64,000 bases of DNA from Sphingomonas gellani (GTDB lineage: Bacteria; Pseudomonadota; Alphaproteobacteria; Sphingomonadales; Sphingomonadaceae), in contig NZ_FOCF01000009.1 of the NCBI RefSeq assembly GCF_900110035.1, positions 123,311 through 187,310 on the forward strand, given 5' to 3'. Each line of letters begins with the position of its first letter. Position 1 is the first letter of the stretch. This document shows, one piece after another, positions 16,658-25,683 of this stretch. The notes below the pieces were generated by a model that made no database searches, had not been told where the DNA came from, and saw nothing but the letters and a program-made list of their open reading frames with translations. Position numbers and translations under genes: made by a program.

Positions 16658-17806
16658 TTACCGGTCAATCATCCGATCCGCTTCCGTGGCGGCGAGGAAC
16701 AGGTGATACAGCGAACTGGCCGGGACATAATCCACCAACGGTTCGCCTGCCGGAGAGATATGATCGGTCCACCCGCCGGCGAACGGTCCGGCCAGGAAAT
16801 GCGTGTCCAGCAGGGATGCCATCCGGCCCGCTTCGCCCAGCGCCTCGCCATCCCCGTCCCGGTGGCGTGCGGCAGCCGCCTTGATCGCCTCGGTATGCGG
16901 CCATAGCCGGTGCGATGGCTTGGCGACCCGCCCGCCCGCCTCCACCTCGTCATGGATCAGGCCGCCTGGTGCATGGCCGTGCTTTGTGGCCGTGGTGTGC
17001 AGCGTGGTACGCCAGGATTCGTGATCCTGTCTGGAAAGCTGCCCATGCCGGTCGAGCAGCCACGCCCATTCGTAATGATGCCCGGGTTCGAAGATGTTTG
17101 CGCGTGTCGGGTCGGGATGGGGGCTCCAATCCTGGGCGAAATGTTCCAGCAGCACGCCGCGATCGGTCTTGCCCATATGTCGCTGGAACAAGGACACCAG
17201 CGTGTCGGCACGCTCCAGCCAACCGCGCCCCGGCGCCACATCCTCCAACGCCAGCCAAGCTTCCAGCAGGTGCATCTGCGGGTTCTGCCGCTTTGCAGTC
17301 GAGGCGGCGGGCAGGGTGTCGATGACGCCGCCATGCACCGGATCGACCATATCTCGCTCCACAAAGGCCGCGACCCGCTCCGCGAAACGCAACAATGCGG
17401 GATCACCGTTCAGCCTGTACAGGTGTGCGATCGCGAACAGGACAAAGGCATGAGTGTAAGAGTCGCGCGTTGTTGAGACCTGCCGTCCCGAATGCGGATC
17501 AATGGAAAAGGCGACACTGGCGATGATCGCACCGTCGTCGCAGAAATCGCGGCGCAACGCGGCCATCGCCTGCTCCGCCAATTCTGCGCCCGGTACGTAC
17601 CAGCCCAGTTCCGCCGCATGCGCGAAGACGTAGATCTGTCGGGCCTGCACCATGGCGCGATGCGGAACGGCCAGGGGATAGCCCGACCGATCGAGCCGTT
17701 CATGAAAGCGGTCGCCACTGGCGCCGAAACCGCGTGACGCCCAGACGGGCAGCGCCTCCTCGCGGTTCCAGCGCACAAAGGACGTGACGGAGTCTGCCTC
17801 GCTCAT
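16658..17806 (-). CDS. AGE-family epimerase/isomerase (N-acylglucosamine 2-epimerase or mannose isomerase type)
   Basis: This 382-residue (alpha/alpha)6-barrel protein carries family hallmarks: RQIYVFAHAAELGW, RDSYTHAFVLFAIAHLYR, QNPQMHLLEAWLAL, EPGHHYEWAWLLDRHG and SHRLWPHTEAIKAA, including the His residues that line the barrel. The family interconverts aldose/ketose or GlcNAc/ManNAc pairs. The substrate here could be mannose, fructose or an N-acylhexosamine. In a heptose/mannose capsule context, a mannose isomerase-like role is plausible but unproven. It lies 38 nt downstream of the gmhB-like gene and is probably the last gene of the GT4-gmhB-epimerase unit. Confidence 0.85.
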   Translation of the reverse strand: MSEADSVTSFVRWNREEALPVWASRGFGASGDRFHERLDRSGYPLAVPHRAMVQARQIYVFAHAAELGWYVPGAELAEQAMAALRRDFCDDGAIIASVAFSIDPHSGRQVSTTRDSYTHAFVLFAIAHLYRLNGDPALLRFAERVAAFVERDMVDPVHGGVIDTLPAASTAKRQNPQMHLLEAWLALEDVAPGRGWLERADTLVSLFQRHMGKTDRGVLLEHFAQDWSPHPDPTRANIFEPGHHYEWAWLLDRHGQLSRQDHESWRTTLHTTATKHGHAPGGLIHDEVEAGGRVAKPSHRLWPHTEAIKAAAARHRDGDGEALGEAGRMASLLDTHFLAGPFAGGWTDHISPAGEPLVDYVPASSLYHLFLAATEADRMIDR

Positions 17807-17844
17807 CCTTTCGCCCTAACCCGGCCGGCCCGGCTTGGCATCCG

Positions 17845-18396
17845 TTATCGCGTGTTGTCGGGCACGGCCGCTCCAGCCAGCCGCTCCAGCCACACGCTGA
17901 CCGCCGCATCCAGATCGCAGGTGTCGCTGGACAGGAGCCAAGCGGGAATTCCTGCCCGGACCGCGGCCTCGAGGTCGCTGCCTTTGTCGCCGAACAGGAT
18001 CGCCCGGTTCGGGTCCACGGGCCAATCGGCCATGGCGCTCAGGATCATGCCGGGACCTGGCTTGCGATCGGGATGCTCTATAGCGAAGCGGGCAACGGTG
18101 CCGGCCGGATGATAGGGCGCGACGTAAAAGGCATCGATCCTGGCGGCGTGTTCCGCCAACCGTTCCTGAATAGCGGCATGAAAGCGGTCCACCGCGGCGA
18201 GATCGAACATCCCGCGCGCCACGCCCGACTGATTGGTGACCACGATGACGAGGCATCCCGCACGATTGAGCCGGGCGATAGCGGGTGCGGCGGTGGGCGT
18301 GAGCGCCAGTTCCTCGGGCCGGTGCGGGTAGCCGGTGTCGACGTTGATGACCCCGTCGCGATCAAGGAAAACGGTCGGGCGTGCAGCTTCGGTCAC
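17845..18396 (-). CDS. gmhB: GmhB-like HAD phosphatase (heptose-1,7-bisphosphate 7-phosphatase family), zinc ligands lost
   Basis: A HAD phosphatase of about 183 residues. The nucleophile motif is FLDRDGVINVDTG. Motif II is VVTNQSGVARG. Motif III contains the Lys of DRKPGPGM and the acidic GDKGSDLEAA. It would remove the C7 phosphate from heptose-1,7-bisphosphate between the two HldE steps. Classic GmhB has a zinc-binding C-x-H-x-n-C-x-C loop before R/K-K-P. Here the equivalent stretch (FYVAPYHPAGTV to EHPDRKP) has lost the cysteines and keeps only His residues. GTG 18396 is chosen because it overlaps the preceding stop as GTGA. The symbol is by similarity, and a different phosphosugar substrate is possible. 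Confidence 0.78.
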   Translation of the reverse strand: MTEAARPTVFLDRDGVINVDTGYPHRPEELALTPTAAPAIARLNRAGCLVIVVTNQSGVARGMFDLAAVDRFHAAIQERLAEHAARIDAFYVAPYHPAGTVARFAIEHPDRKPGPGMILSAMADWPVDPNRAILFGDKGSDLEAAVRAGIPAWLLSSDTCDLDAAVSVWLERLAGAAVPDNTR

Positions 18397-19682
18397 CGCG
18401 TGACCGCCCTTGCTATGGCATCCAGGACGATTGACAGGTGATCGGACCAGCTGGGCGCCCGCCACTGCGCGATGCGCGCGAGATGCGCGGCCCGCGCGGA
18501 ACCGTTCGGATCAGCCAACGCCCGGATGGCGCGCCGCCAGCCGGGGCCGTCCAGCGGGTCAAGATATTCCGGCGCCTCGCCGCCCGCTTCGCGCAGAGCG
18601 GGGAGGTTGCTGCACAGCACAGGCACGCCCAGCGCCAGCGCCTCGGGCACCGGCATGCCAAACCCTTCCGCGAAGGACGGCAGCAGCAGCGCACGCGCGC
18701 CGGCGAGCAGTGCACGCATCCGGTCGTCGGGCAGCGCGCGATGCTCCTCCACCAACCCGACCAGGGCGGGACACCGGTCGAGCATGTCGACAATCTGCTC
18801 GTTTTCCCAACCGCGACGTCCGACCAGCACCAGCCGAGGCGGGGGCGGTCCTTGTGAGCCGAATGCCCGCTCCGTCGCCATCTGCCGCCAAAGGTTGAGA
18901 AGCAGCAGGTGGTTCTTGCGCGGCTCGATCGTGCCAATGCAGATGAAATAGGGTTCGTTTGCAGGGGCCGGCATGGGGATGGCCCTTGCCGGCTCCAGCC
19001 CCAGATGCGCGACCGCGACCCGCGTGTCCGCGCGTCCCACCTCCTCCAAATAGGGTCGAAAGGAGTGTGCCGTCGCATGCGAGTTGGCGATCACCACATC
19101 GGCCAGAGCAGCAATCGTGCGGACGCGCCGCAGATGCAGGGCGTCGCCACCTGGACGCGCATATTCTGGATATTCGATCGGGATTAGGTCGTGCAGCAAA
19201 CAGGCGAACGCCGCCTGTTCCCGTTCGAGTATGGCGCGCATCAATGCCGGCCGATGAAGGTGATGAGGCGAGCTTTGCAGGAACACCCGTGGACCTTGCG
19301 GGGGAGGCACGGGCGCGGGACGGACCAGTGCCAGCGTGCGGAGCAGCCGCGGCCAGTCCTGTACGCCGTGCGGGAGCCGTTCCGCGCCAGCGGTCCATAA
19401 CCGCTCCACCCCGTCCAGGAAGCGTCGCGTGCGCGGTGCAGGAATACGGCCGTAATGACCGGTCGGAAGGACGGCGCTGAACGAAAGCTGGTCCGGAATC
19501 TGGTGATGCAACTCGCGTGCATAAGCAAGCTCGACACGGTCCACCCCGGTCGGCGTCGGGTGCCGGATACGTGATACGAGGCGCGACAGGTCAAGCACCA
19601 CTTCTACGTCGGGGCCGGGTGCGCGCAGATTGCCAAACATTATCTGCGCCGCACTCGCTTGCATGATGCCGGTGTCCTGCAA
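18393..19682 (-). CDS. Glycosyltransferase family 4 (GT-B), capsule locus
   Basis: The 429-residue enzyme has an N-terminal acceptor domain (VVLDLSRLVSRIRHPTPTGV; CLLHDLIPIEYPEY; VIANSHATAHSF) and a C-terminal donor domain (YFICIGTIEPRKNHLLLLNL; ALLLPSFAEGFGMPVPEALA). The TPTGVDRVE motif and E-x-7-E donor signature match the GT4 group that includes the other enzyme at 2.9-4.1 kb. It is probably cytoplasmic and adds a hexose to the growing polysaccharide. It is the first gene of a minus-strand unit with gmhB and the AGE epimerase. An internal Met near residue 15 (MFGNL) could be the true start. Confidence 0.88.
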   Translation of the reverse strand: MQDTGIMQASAAQIMFGNLRAPGPDVEVVLDLSRLVSRIRHPTPTGVDRVELAYARELHHQIPDQLSFSAVLPTGHYGRIPAPRTRRFLDGVERLWTAGAERLPHGVQDWPRLLRTLALVRPAPVPPPQGPRVFLQSSPHHLHRPALMRAILEREQAAFACLLHDLIPIEYPEYARPGGDALHLRRVRTIAALADVVIANSHATAHSFRPYLEEVGRADTRVAVAHLGLEPARAIPMPAPANEPYFICIGTIEPRKNHLLLLNLWRQMATERAFGSQGPPPPRLVLVGRRGWENEQIVDMLDRCPALVGLVEEHRALPDDRMRALLAGARALLLPSFAEGFGMPVPEALALGVPVLCSNLPALREAGGEAPEYLDPLDGPGWRRAIRALADPNGSARAAHLARIAQWRAPSWSDHLSIVLDAIARAVTR

Positions 19683-19793
19683 CCCGGACCGGTACTTTGC
19701 AAACGAAAGCGCCTCAGGCGGCGCCGGCTATCAACGCCAGGCGCCTTGCTCAGGAAGGTCGACCATGTTGCAGCGCGACGGTAGAGGGAGCGC

Positions 19794-20831
19794 ATGTCTA
19801 CCCCGCCAACGACCGAAGACCTCGACAAGCTTCGGCTGATGCTGTCGCTCCTCAACGAGAAATCCCAGCCGAACATCAATGGCCTGACCGAGGCCGTGCG
19901 GAACATCCCCTGGGCTCACCTCAACATCAAGACGTTCGGCTACGATCTGGCGCGCAGCTTGGTGGCGGCGCTGCCCGTCCGCCATGGTCTGGCGCCCCAT
20001 CATGTCGGCCTGACCTGCCGCGCCTCGCTTCAGGCGGATATGGAAAGCGACTGGCTCGCCTATTGGTGCGGCCAGCTTCACAGCCCGGTCATGTTCCACC
20101 GCAAGCTGTGGGAACTCGCCTATGTGCTCCAGGCGGTGCGCGAGAACGGTCATCTGCGCGAGGGCGCGCGCGGGCTGGGTTTCGGTTGCGGGGTGGAGCC
20201 GCTGCCGAGCTATTTCGCCGCGCACGGTGTCTCGGTCACCATGACCGATCTTCTTCCCGCAGAGGCGGAGGCGGCCGGCTGGGTGGCAACCAACCAGCAT
20301 GCCGCCAACGTCGCCATGGCTTTTCATCCCCATCTCGTGACCCGCGAGCGGTTCGATGAAAAGGTGGAGTTGCGCTATGTCGACATGAACGCGATCCCCG
20401 CCGATCTCGACGGCTACGATTTCTGCTGGTCGATCTGTGCGCTGGAGCATCTGGGCTCGATCGGTCAGGGACTGGCCTTTGTGGAGAATACGCTGGCGAC
20501 GCTGAAGCCGGGCGGCTTGTCGGTGCACACCACCGAGTTCAACATCAATGCCGAGGGTCTGACTATCGACAACTGGCCCACCGTGCTGTTCCAGCGTCGG
20601 CATGTCGAAGCACTTGCCGCGCGGCTGCGCGAACAGGGGCATGACGTCGCGCCGCTCGATTTCTCACTGGGCGACCGGCCGCTCGACCGGTTCGTCGACT
20701 TGCCCCCCTTTCATCACGACCTGCCGCCCGAACTCGCCGAATGGATGGGCACGCCACAGCACCTGAAGGTGGCGGTGGACGGGTTCGCGGCGACCTGTTT
20801 CGGCCTCATCGTGCGCAAGCGCGCCGCCTAG
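19794..20831 (+). CDS. Class I SAM-dependent methyltransferase-like protein
   Basis: This 345-residue protein has a recognisable SAM-binding core: GLGFGCGVEPLPSYFAAHG (motif I), then VTMTDLL (acidic end of strand 2), FCWSICALEHLGSIGQG (motif similar to D-x-x-x-x-x-x-x-L-E-H) and LKPGGLSVHTTEFN. The C-terminus (LSLGDRPLDRFVDLPPF) resembles that of the degenerate paralogue at 1.7-2.9 kb. It is likely to methylate a sugar or lipid-linked intermediate. The start has GAGGGAG just upstream. It is divergent from the GT4-gmhB unit and 8 nt before the third TPR-GT9 gene, so the two are probably cotranscribed. Confidence 0.75.
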   Translation: MSTPPTTEDLDKLRLMLSLLNEKSQPNINGLTEAVRNIPWAHLNIKTFGYDLARSLVAALPVRHGLAPHHVGLTCRASLQADMESDWLAYWCGQLHSPVMFHRKLWELAYVLQAVRENGHLREGARGLGFGCGVEPLPSYFAAHGVSVTMTDLLPAEAEAAGWVATNQHAANVAMAFHPHLVTRERFDEKVELRYVDMNAIPADLDGYDFCWSICALEHLGSIGQGLAFVENTLATLKPGGLSVHTTEFNINAEGLTIDNWPTVLFQRRHVEALAARLREQGHDVAPLDFSLGDRPLDRFVDLPPFHHDLPPELAEWMGTPQHLKVAVDGFAATCFGLIVRKRAA

Positions 20832-20839
20832 CTCCTGCC

Positions 20840-22807
20840 ATGTCGCCGTTCGGTAAAATCGCCAAGCTGGTCCGGCTGCGCTTCGGTCTGCCCTTCGCGC
20901 GCCGCGCCGATCGGGCGCGGGAGGCCGGTGAATGGGTGGATGCGGTGGTGGATTATCGCCGCGGGCTCGAATGGATGCCGTGGCGGGACGATCTGAAGGT
21001 TCAGATCGGCAATTGCCTCAAGGAATTCGGCGATTATCACGGCGCGATCCGGGCCTATGCGGCGGTGACCGCCGGGACCAGCCTGCCCGAAGCGCGCAAG
21101 CAGGCCGAGGACGCCAGCCGGCGTGCGGGCACCGTCCTGCTCCCCTTCGCCATTGCCGAGGGACCGGACGCGCTCGGGCCTGCGCGCGCGCGCGCGGACG
21201 TCCCCGCCCCGTCCGACCGGTTGTTGCCCAACCGCATTCGCCTGGACGCGACCGAACCGCGGGGATGGCTGGGCCCGCTCGGCAAGGACACGCATGTCAG
21301 CAGCCGGCGTCGTGGCGCCGGCTATGCCGCGATCAAGCTCGATCAGGTCGGTGCCATGGTCCTGGAACGGGACGGGGCGCAGGAACCGCTGCTGGCCGGC
21401 GTGGTGGCGATCCGGGGTCGGGTTTCGGTCATGGGGTCGCTGGATGAGGTGAGCATCGAGCTGGGGCGGGACGGCGTACCACCCGTTTGCGTGCGTGCGC
21501 CGCTACGCCTGGTGCCCGGTCACCAGGCGTTGAGGCTTTACGTCTTCAACATCTGGATCGATGCTGCCACCCTGCCCCATGGCCGTCACTGGCTGAGCGT
21601 TGGCGTCGGCGGCCGGATTGCGCCGGCCGGGTTGTTCGTCAACGTGGCCGAACCGGTGGACGGCGACCACTTTGCCGGATCGAACAGTTTTCTTGCGGCG
21701 CCGCTTCATGCCCCCGGTAGTTTGGACGCGGCGGTGACCGCGCTGCCGGCTCTGGTCCGCCCGGCCGCGCGCACTCTGTTCGACCGGCCGGTTGCGACGA
21801 TCCTTGCGATGCGGGTGGACCAGCTCGGCGACGTGTCCGCCTCGTTGCCGGCACTCATGCGATTGCGCGCCCTGTTTCCCACGGCGCGCCTGATCGTGCT
21901 GGCTCAGTCGGGCACTCAGGCGGTTATCGAGGCGTGCGGGCTGGCCGACGAGGTGCTGTCGATCACGCTTACTTATGATCCGGTGTCGGAGCGGCGCCGG
22001 CTGGACCCGGCCGAGGAACAACGCGTTCGCGCGATGCTGGTCGACAGGAATCTGGATCTCGCGATCGACCTGTCACCCGGCGATGAAAGCCGTCCACTGC
22101 TGCTGTTAACGGGCGCGACCTATCTGGTCGGCTTCAACCCCGACCGCTTCACCTGGCTCGATTTCGGCATTTCGACCCGTTCGCGCGACAAGGTAAACCA
22201 GTTGGAAAAGCTGTCCCATGCCGCGTCGGTCTCAATGCTGGTGGAGGCGCTGGCGATCGCGGCCGCGCCGGCGCGTGCCGTGGTGCCGGTCACGCCCGCC
22301 CCCGATGCGATCCGGGCGCAGGGACTGGAGCCGGGCAGCTATGTCGTGCTGCACCTGGGTGCCCGCCATGCGATCAATCGCTGGCCGGTCGAGCACTTTG
22401 TGGCACTGTGCCGGCGCGTGCTGGGGGAAACGCCGCATCGCGTCGTCATTTTCGCCGATCAGGATGCCGGAGCGCTGGCCGATATGGCGGATGAGCGGGT
22501 ACGGGTGTTTGGGCTGGTCGCGCCCACCCTGTTCGACACGCTGCTATCAGGCGCGCGGGCGATGGTGGGCAACGACTCCGGGCCCAAGCATCTGGCCGCC
22601 GTGCGCGGCGTTCCCACCGTCAGCGTCCATGTCGACCGGCTTAACTGGAACGAATGGGGACAGGACGGCATCGGCGCGATCGTGTCGAAGCGCATGCCGT
22701 GCACAGGTTGCGGGCTGAACGATATTGCGCTGTGCGGGCGCGACGCGGTGTGCGTCCGCGCGATCACGGTGGACGAGGTGTGGGAGGCGCTGGTCCACTA
22801 CCTGTGA
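20840..22807 (+). CDS. TPR-beta sandwich-GT9 fusion, copy 3
   Basis: About 655 residues from ATG 20840 (a longer frame runs back into the preceding gene and is rejected). The N-terminus has a short TPR-like region (AREAGEWVDAVVDYRRGLEW; NCLKEFGDYHGAIRAY), weaker than in the two other copies. The beta-rich middle (about 165-265) contains YVFNIWIDAATLPHGRHWLS. The GT9 domain has DQLGDVSASLPALMRLRALFP near 322 and NDSGPKHLAAVRG near 578. The terminal Cys motif is altered to PCTGCGLNDIALCGRDAVC. It is predicted to be a heptosyltransferase-like enzyme. The three copies are too divergent to be recent duplications, so they probably make different linkages. Confidence 0.83.
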   Translation: MSPFGKIAKLVRLRFGLPFARRADRAREAGEWVDAVVDYRRGLEWMPWRDDLKVQIGNCLKEFGDYHGAIRAYAAVTAGTSLPEARKQAEDASRRAGTVLLPFAIAEGPDALGPARARADVPAPSDRLLPNRIRLDATEPRGWLGPLGKDTHVSSRRRGAGYAAIKLDQVGAMVLERDGAQEPLLAGVVAIRGRVSVMGSLDEVSIELGRDGVPPVCVRAPLRLVPGHQALRLYVFNIWIDAATLPHGRHWLSVGVGGRIAPAGLFVNVAEPVDGDHFAGSNSFLAAPLHAPGSLDAAVTALPALVRPAARTLFDRPVATILAMRVDQLGDVSASLPALMRLRALFPTARLIVLAQSGTQAVIEACGLADEVLSITLTYDPVSERRRLDPAEEQRVRAMLVDRNLDLAIDLSPGDESRPLLLLTGATYLVGFNPDRFTWLDFGISTRSRDKVNQLEKLSHAASVSMLVEALAIAAAPARAVVPVTPAPDAIRAQGLEPGSYVVLHLGARHAINRWPVEHFVALCRRVLGETPHRVVIFADQDAGALADMADERVRVFGLVAPTLFDTLLSGARAMVGNDSGPKHLAAVRGVPTVSVHVDRLNWNEWGQDGIGAIVSKRMPCTGCGLNDIALCGRDAVCVRAITVDEVWEALVHYL

Positions 22808-22847
22808 GCGGCCACGGTCATGCGGGGTGCGGCATGTCGACACGTCG

Positions 22848-23678
22848 TCACCACGTTTTCACCGCCGCATCAATGGCGAGAAGTTGGCGCAGCAGCGGTT
22901 CCAGCCCATCGAGCGGCCACGCATTGGGTCCGTCGGACAGGGCATGGTCGGGATCGGGGTGCGTCTCCAGGAACAGGCCGGCGACGCCTGCGCCTACGGC
23001 TGCACGTGCCAGCACCGGCACGAATTCCCGCTGCCCGCCCGACCGGTCCCCCTGCCCGCCCGGCAACTGCACGGAGTGGGTGGCGTCGAACACCACCGGG
23101 CATCCGGTGTCCTGCATGATGGCAAGGCTGCGCATATCGGACACAAGGTTGTTGTAGCCGAAGGAGGCGCCGCGCTCGCAAACGGTGAAGCTGTCCGGAT
23201 CGTGCCCTGCAGCGGCTGCTGCGCGACGAGCCTTGTTCACGACGTTATCCATGTCGCCTGGCGCCATGAACTGCGCTTTCTTGAGGTTCACCGGCTTGCC
23301 ACCAGCCGCCACCGCTTCGATGAAATCGGTTTGCCGCGCCAGAAAAGCGGGCGTCTGCAGCATGTCCGCGACCTCGGCGACGGATTCCACCTGTTCGGGC
23401 GCGTGGACGTCGGTCAGTACCGGCAGGTCCGTCTCCGCGCGCACCTTGGCCAGGATGCGCAATCCTTCCTCCAGCCCCGGGCCGCGAAAGGACAGGCCGG
23501 AGCTGCGATTGGCCTTGTCAAAGGAACTCTTGTAGATCAGCAGGATGCCGAGCCGGTCGGCGATGCCCTTAAGCGTTTCGGCGGTGGACAGCGCCAGCGC
23601 CTCGCTTTCGATGACGCACGGCCCCGCGATGAGGAACAGGGGTTCCGCCGGTCCGACTGATTTGCCGCACAATTGCAT
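22848..23678 (-). CDS. kdsA: KdsA: Kdo-8-phosphate synthase
   Basis: This aldolase-type TIM barrel of 276 residues condenses phosphoenolpyruvate with arabinose-5-phosphate. Key motifs are [66 protein letters not shown] and [15 protein letters not shown]. Cys21 in GPC takes the place of the Asn found in the E. coli enzyme, which in known family members marks the metal-dependent class. The ATG at 23678 has AAGGA about 10 nt upstream. The open frame extends to 24080 over the promoter region, and that part is not believed coding. It is divergent from kpsF, so the two Kdo genes probably share a control region at 23679-23865. Confidence 0.95.
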   Translation of the reverse strand: MQLCGKSVGPAEPLFLIAGPCVIESEALALSTAETLKGIADRLGILLIYKSSFDKANRSSGLSFRGPGLEEGLRILAKVRAETDLPVLTDVHAPEQVESVAEVADMLQTPAFLARQTDFIEAVAAGGKPVNLKKAQFMAPGDMDNVVNKARRAAAAAGHDPDSFTVCERGASFGYNNLVSDMRSLAIMQDTGCPVVFDATHSVQLPGGQGDRSGGQREFVPVLARAAVGAGVAGLFLETHPDPDHALSDGPNAWPLDGLEPLLRQLLAIDAAVKTW

Positions 23679-23865
23679 CCGCTGGTCATCCTTTAAGTCT
23701 TGCTCTGCCGCAAAATGCCTCCAGCCGGAGGGCCTTTGCGAGGTATCGCCCCTGCTGAATGCTACGCGATCGACAACGTTCATCCTCAGATAATCGTCTG
23801 GCCGTACCCTCATGAAGGCGGTCGGCATAGAGAATGTCGCACTGCTAGTGTAAAGGTGATGATGT

Positions 23866-24861
23866 ATGCGTAGCCTTGCATTGCCCCGGACCAGCACCAA
23901 GGCGTTAGTTTCTGCCGCCAGAACGATTGAAATCGAGCGGAACGCATTGCGGACCCTTGCCCAAGCGCTTGAAGAGCCCGGCTTGAGCGAGGCGTTTGAG
24001 TTGGCGGTGGAGGCCATTGCCGCCGTGCCCGGCCGGCTGATCGTCACCGGCATGGGCAAAAGTGGGATCATCGGCCGCAAGGTTGCCGCAACGATGACCT
24101 CGACCGGAACACCCTCGATCTACCTTCATCCGGGGGAGGCGAGCCATGGTGACCTTGGAATGATCACCGGCAACGATGTCGTACTGGCCCTGTCTTGGTC
24201 CGGGGAAACGGTGGAACTGGGCAACATCATTGCCTATTGTCGGCGTTTCGGTGTCAGACTCATCGTAATGACGGCCGCCGTGGACAGCACGGCAGCCAAG
24301 GCGGCCGACATCTGCTTGGTGCTGCCACATGTTCCTGAGGCCTGCCCCAACCAGCTTGCGCCCACATCCTCTACCACGGTGCAGACCGTATTGGGTGATG
24401 CGCTGGCGATCGCGCTGATCGAGCAGCGCGGCTTCTCCAAATCCGATTTCCTCACCCTGCATCCGGGCGGGCGCCTGGGTGCGCGGCTTACCACCGTGGA
24501 ACAGCTGATGGGGGGTGGTGAGGATGTGCCGGTGGTGCAAACCGGCGCCACTCTGATGGATGCGACGTTCGAGATGAGCCGCAAGCGCTATGGCTCCACG
24601 GCCGTGGTCGACGGTCACGGCAATCTGGTCGGCGTTTTCACCGATGGCGACCTGCGACGCAGCTTTGCCTCCCAGCATCTCCAGGATGCGATTCAGGCCC
24701 ACATGACGCCCAATCCGCTGGCCGTAACGCCTTCAACGCTGTCGACTGACGCGTTGCGGATCATGAACGATAACGCGATCACCGTGCTGTTCGTCTGCAA
24801 CGGGGCGAAGCTGATCGGGGCCGTGCATCTCCACGACCTGTTGCGGGCCGGCGTGGCCTGA
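23866..24861 (+). CDS. kpsF: KpsF/KdsD: D-arabinose-5-phosphate isomerase
   Basis: The 331-residue enzyme has an N-terminal SIS domain ([54 protein letters not shown]) and two C-terminal CBS domains (from about residue 210 and 275; [20 protein letters not shown] and [20 protein letters not shown]). It converts ribulose-5-phosphate to arabinose-5-phosphate, the substrate of KdsA. Length is normal. The start has AAAGGTG 7 nt upstream. It begins the plus-strand run kpsF-kdsB-phosphatase-PhyH-kpsC with very short gaps or overlaps. In capsule loci this paralogue is called kpsF; a chromosomal kdsD may also exist. Confidence 0.95.
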   Translation: MRSLALPRTSTKALVSAARTIEIERNALRTLAQALEEPGLSEAFELAVEAIAAVPGRLIVTGMGKSGIIGRKVAATMTSTGTPSIYLHPGEASHGDLGMITGNDVVLALSWSGETVELGNIIAYCRRFGVRLIVMTAAVDSTAAKAADICLVLPHVPEACPNQLAPTSSTTVQTVLGDALAIALIEQRGFSKSDFLTLHPGGRLGARLTTVEQLMGGGEDVPVVQTGATLMDATFEMSRKRYGSTAVVDGHGNLVGVFTDGDLRRSFASQHLQDAIQAHMTPNPLAVTPSTLSTDALRIMNDNAITVLFVCNGAKLIGAVHLHDLLRAGVA

Positions 24862-24873
24862 CCCAACTGGCGG

Positions 24874-25683
24874 ATGAGCGACCTTCTCGTTATTCCGGCA
24901 CGCTTCGGATCGACGCGACTACCGGGCAAGCCGTTGGTCCGGATCGCCGGGCATACCCTGTTGGCGCGGGTGGTTCGCGTGGCGCAGTGCGCGGCCGCGC
25001 TGGCCGGAGACTGCGACGTGGTGGTGGCGACGGACGACCATCGTATCGCCCGGCATGCCGAAGGCCTGGGGTGCGAGGTCGCGATGACTGCGGCGGAGAT
25101 CGGCTCCGGATCGGGTCGTGCGTGCGCGGTCGCCATCGGGCGCGATCCCCGGCCCGGTATTGTCGTCAATCTTCAGGGTGACGCACCCTTTGTCCCGCCC
25201 GCGATGGTTGCGGCGCTGATCGCGACCGCGCGACACAGCTCCGCCGCCTGCGTAACTCCGGTCATCCGGCTTGACTGGTCCGCACTCGACGCGATGCGGG
25301 CACATAAGGCGCGGTCGCCCTTCAGCGGCACGACCTGCGTTCGCGATGCCGAAGGGCGCGCCCTGTGGTTTTCCAAGACCATCCTGCCCGCGATCCGTGA
25401 AGAGGCGACGCTGCGGATGGCGGGGCCGTTGTCGCCGGTGTTCCGGCACCTGGGTCTTTACGCCTACCGGCTGGACGCGCTGGAGCGGTTCGAGGCGACG
25501 CCCCCCACGACCCATGAACGACTGGAAGGGCTGGAGCAGCTTCGGTTCCTCGAAATGGGTCTGTTCATCCAGACGGTTGCAGTGGAACCGCCGACGCATG
25601 CCATGTCGGGGATCGACACGGCAGAGGATGTGGCACTCGCCGAACAGCTGATCGCCCGTTTCGGCGACCCGCACGCGGCATGA
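24874..25683 (+). CDS. kdsB: KdsB/KpsU-like CMP-Kdo synthetase (divergent motifs)
   Basis: This 269-residue cytidylyltransferase activates a 3-deoxy-ulosonate with CTP. The N-terminal IPARFGSTRLPGKPL motif is intact, as are VVVATDD and VVNLQGDAPFVPP. Two usual features differ. The SGTDR motif reads SGSGR, losing the Asp, and GDEP reads GDAP. Together with KdsA and KpsF just upstream, CMP-Kdo is the expected product, used by KpsC and KpsS. The substitutions leave open a modified specificity or a more distant KdsB-like family. It starts 12 nt after kpsF, and its stop overlaps the next ATG (ATGA). Confidence 0.85.
   Translation: MSDLLVIPARFGSTRLPGKPLVRIAGHTLLARVVRVAQCAAALAGDCDVVVATDDHRIARHAEGLGCEVAMTAAEIGSGSGRACAVAIGRDPRPGIVVNLQGDAPFVPPAMVAALIATARHSSAACVTPVIRLDWSALDAMRAHKARSPFSGTTCVRDAEGRALWFSKTILPAIREEATLRMAGPLSPVFRHLGLYAYRLDALERFEATPPTTHERLEGLEQLRFLEMGLFIQTVAVEPPTHAMSGIDTAEDVALAEQLIARFGDPHAA

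Noticed and set aside
23679..24080. N-terminal extension of the kdsA frame
   Set aside because: It runs through the divergent kdsA/kpsF control region into kpsF; KdsA family similarity begins at 23678.
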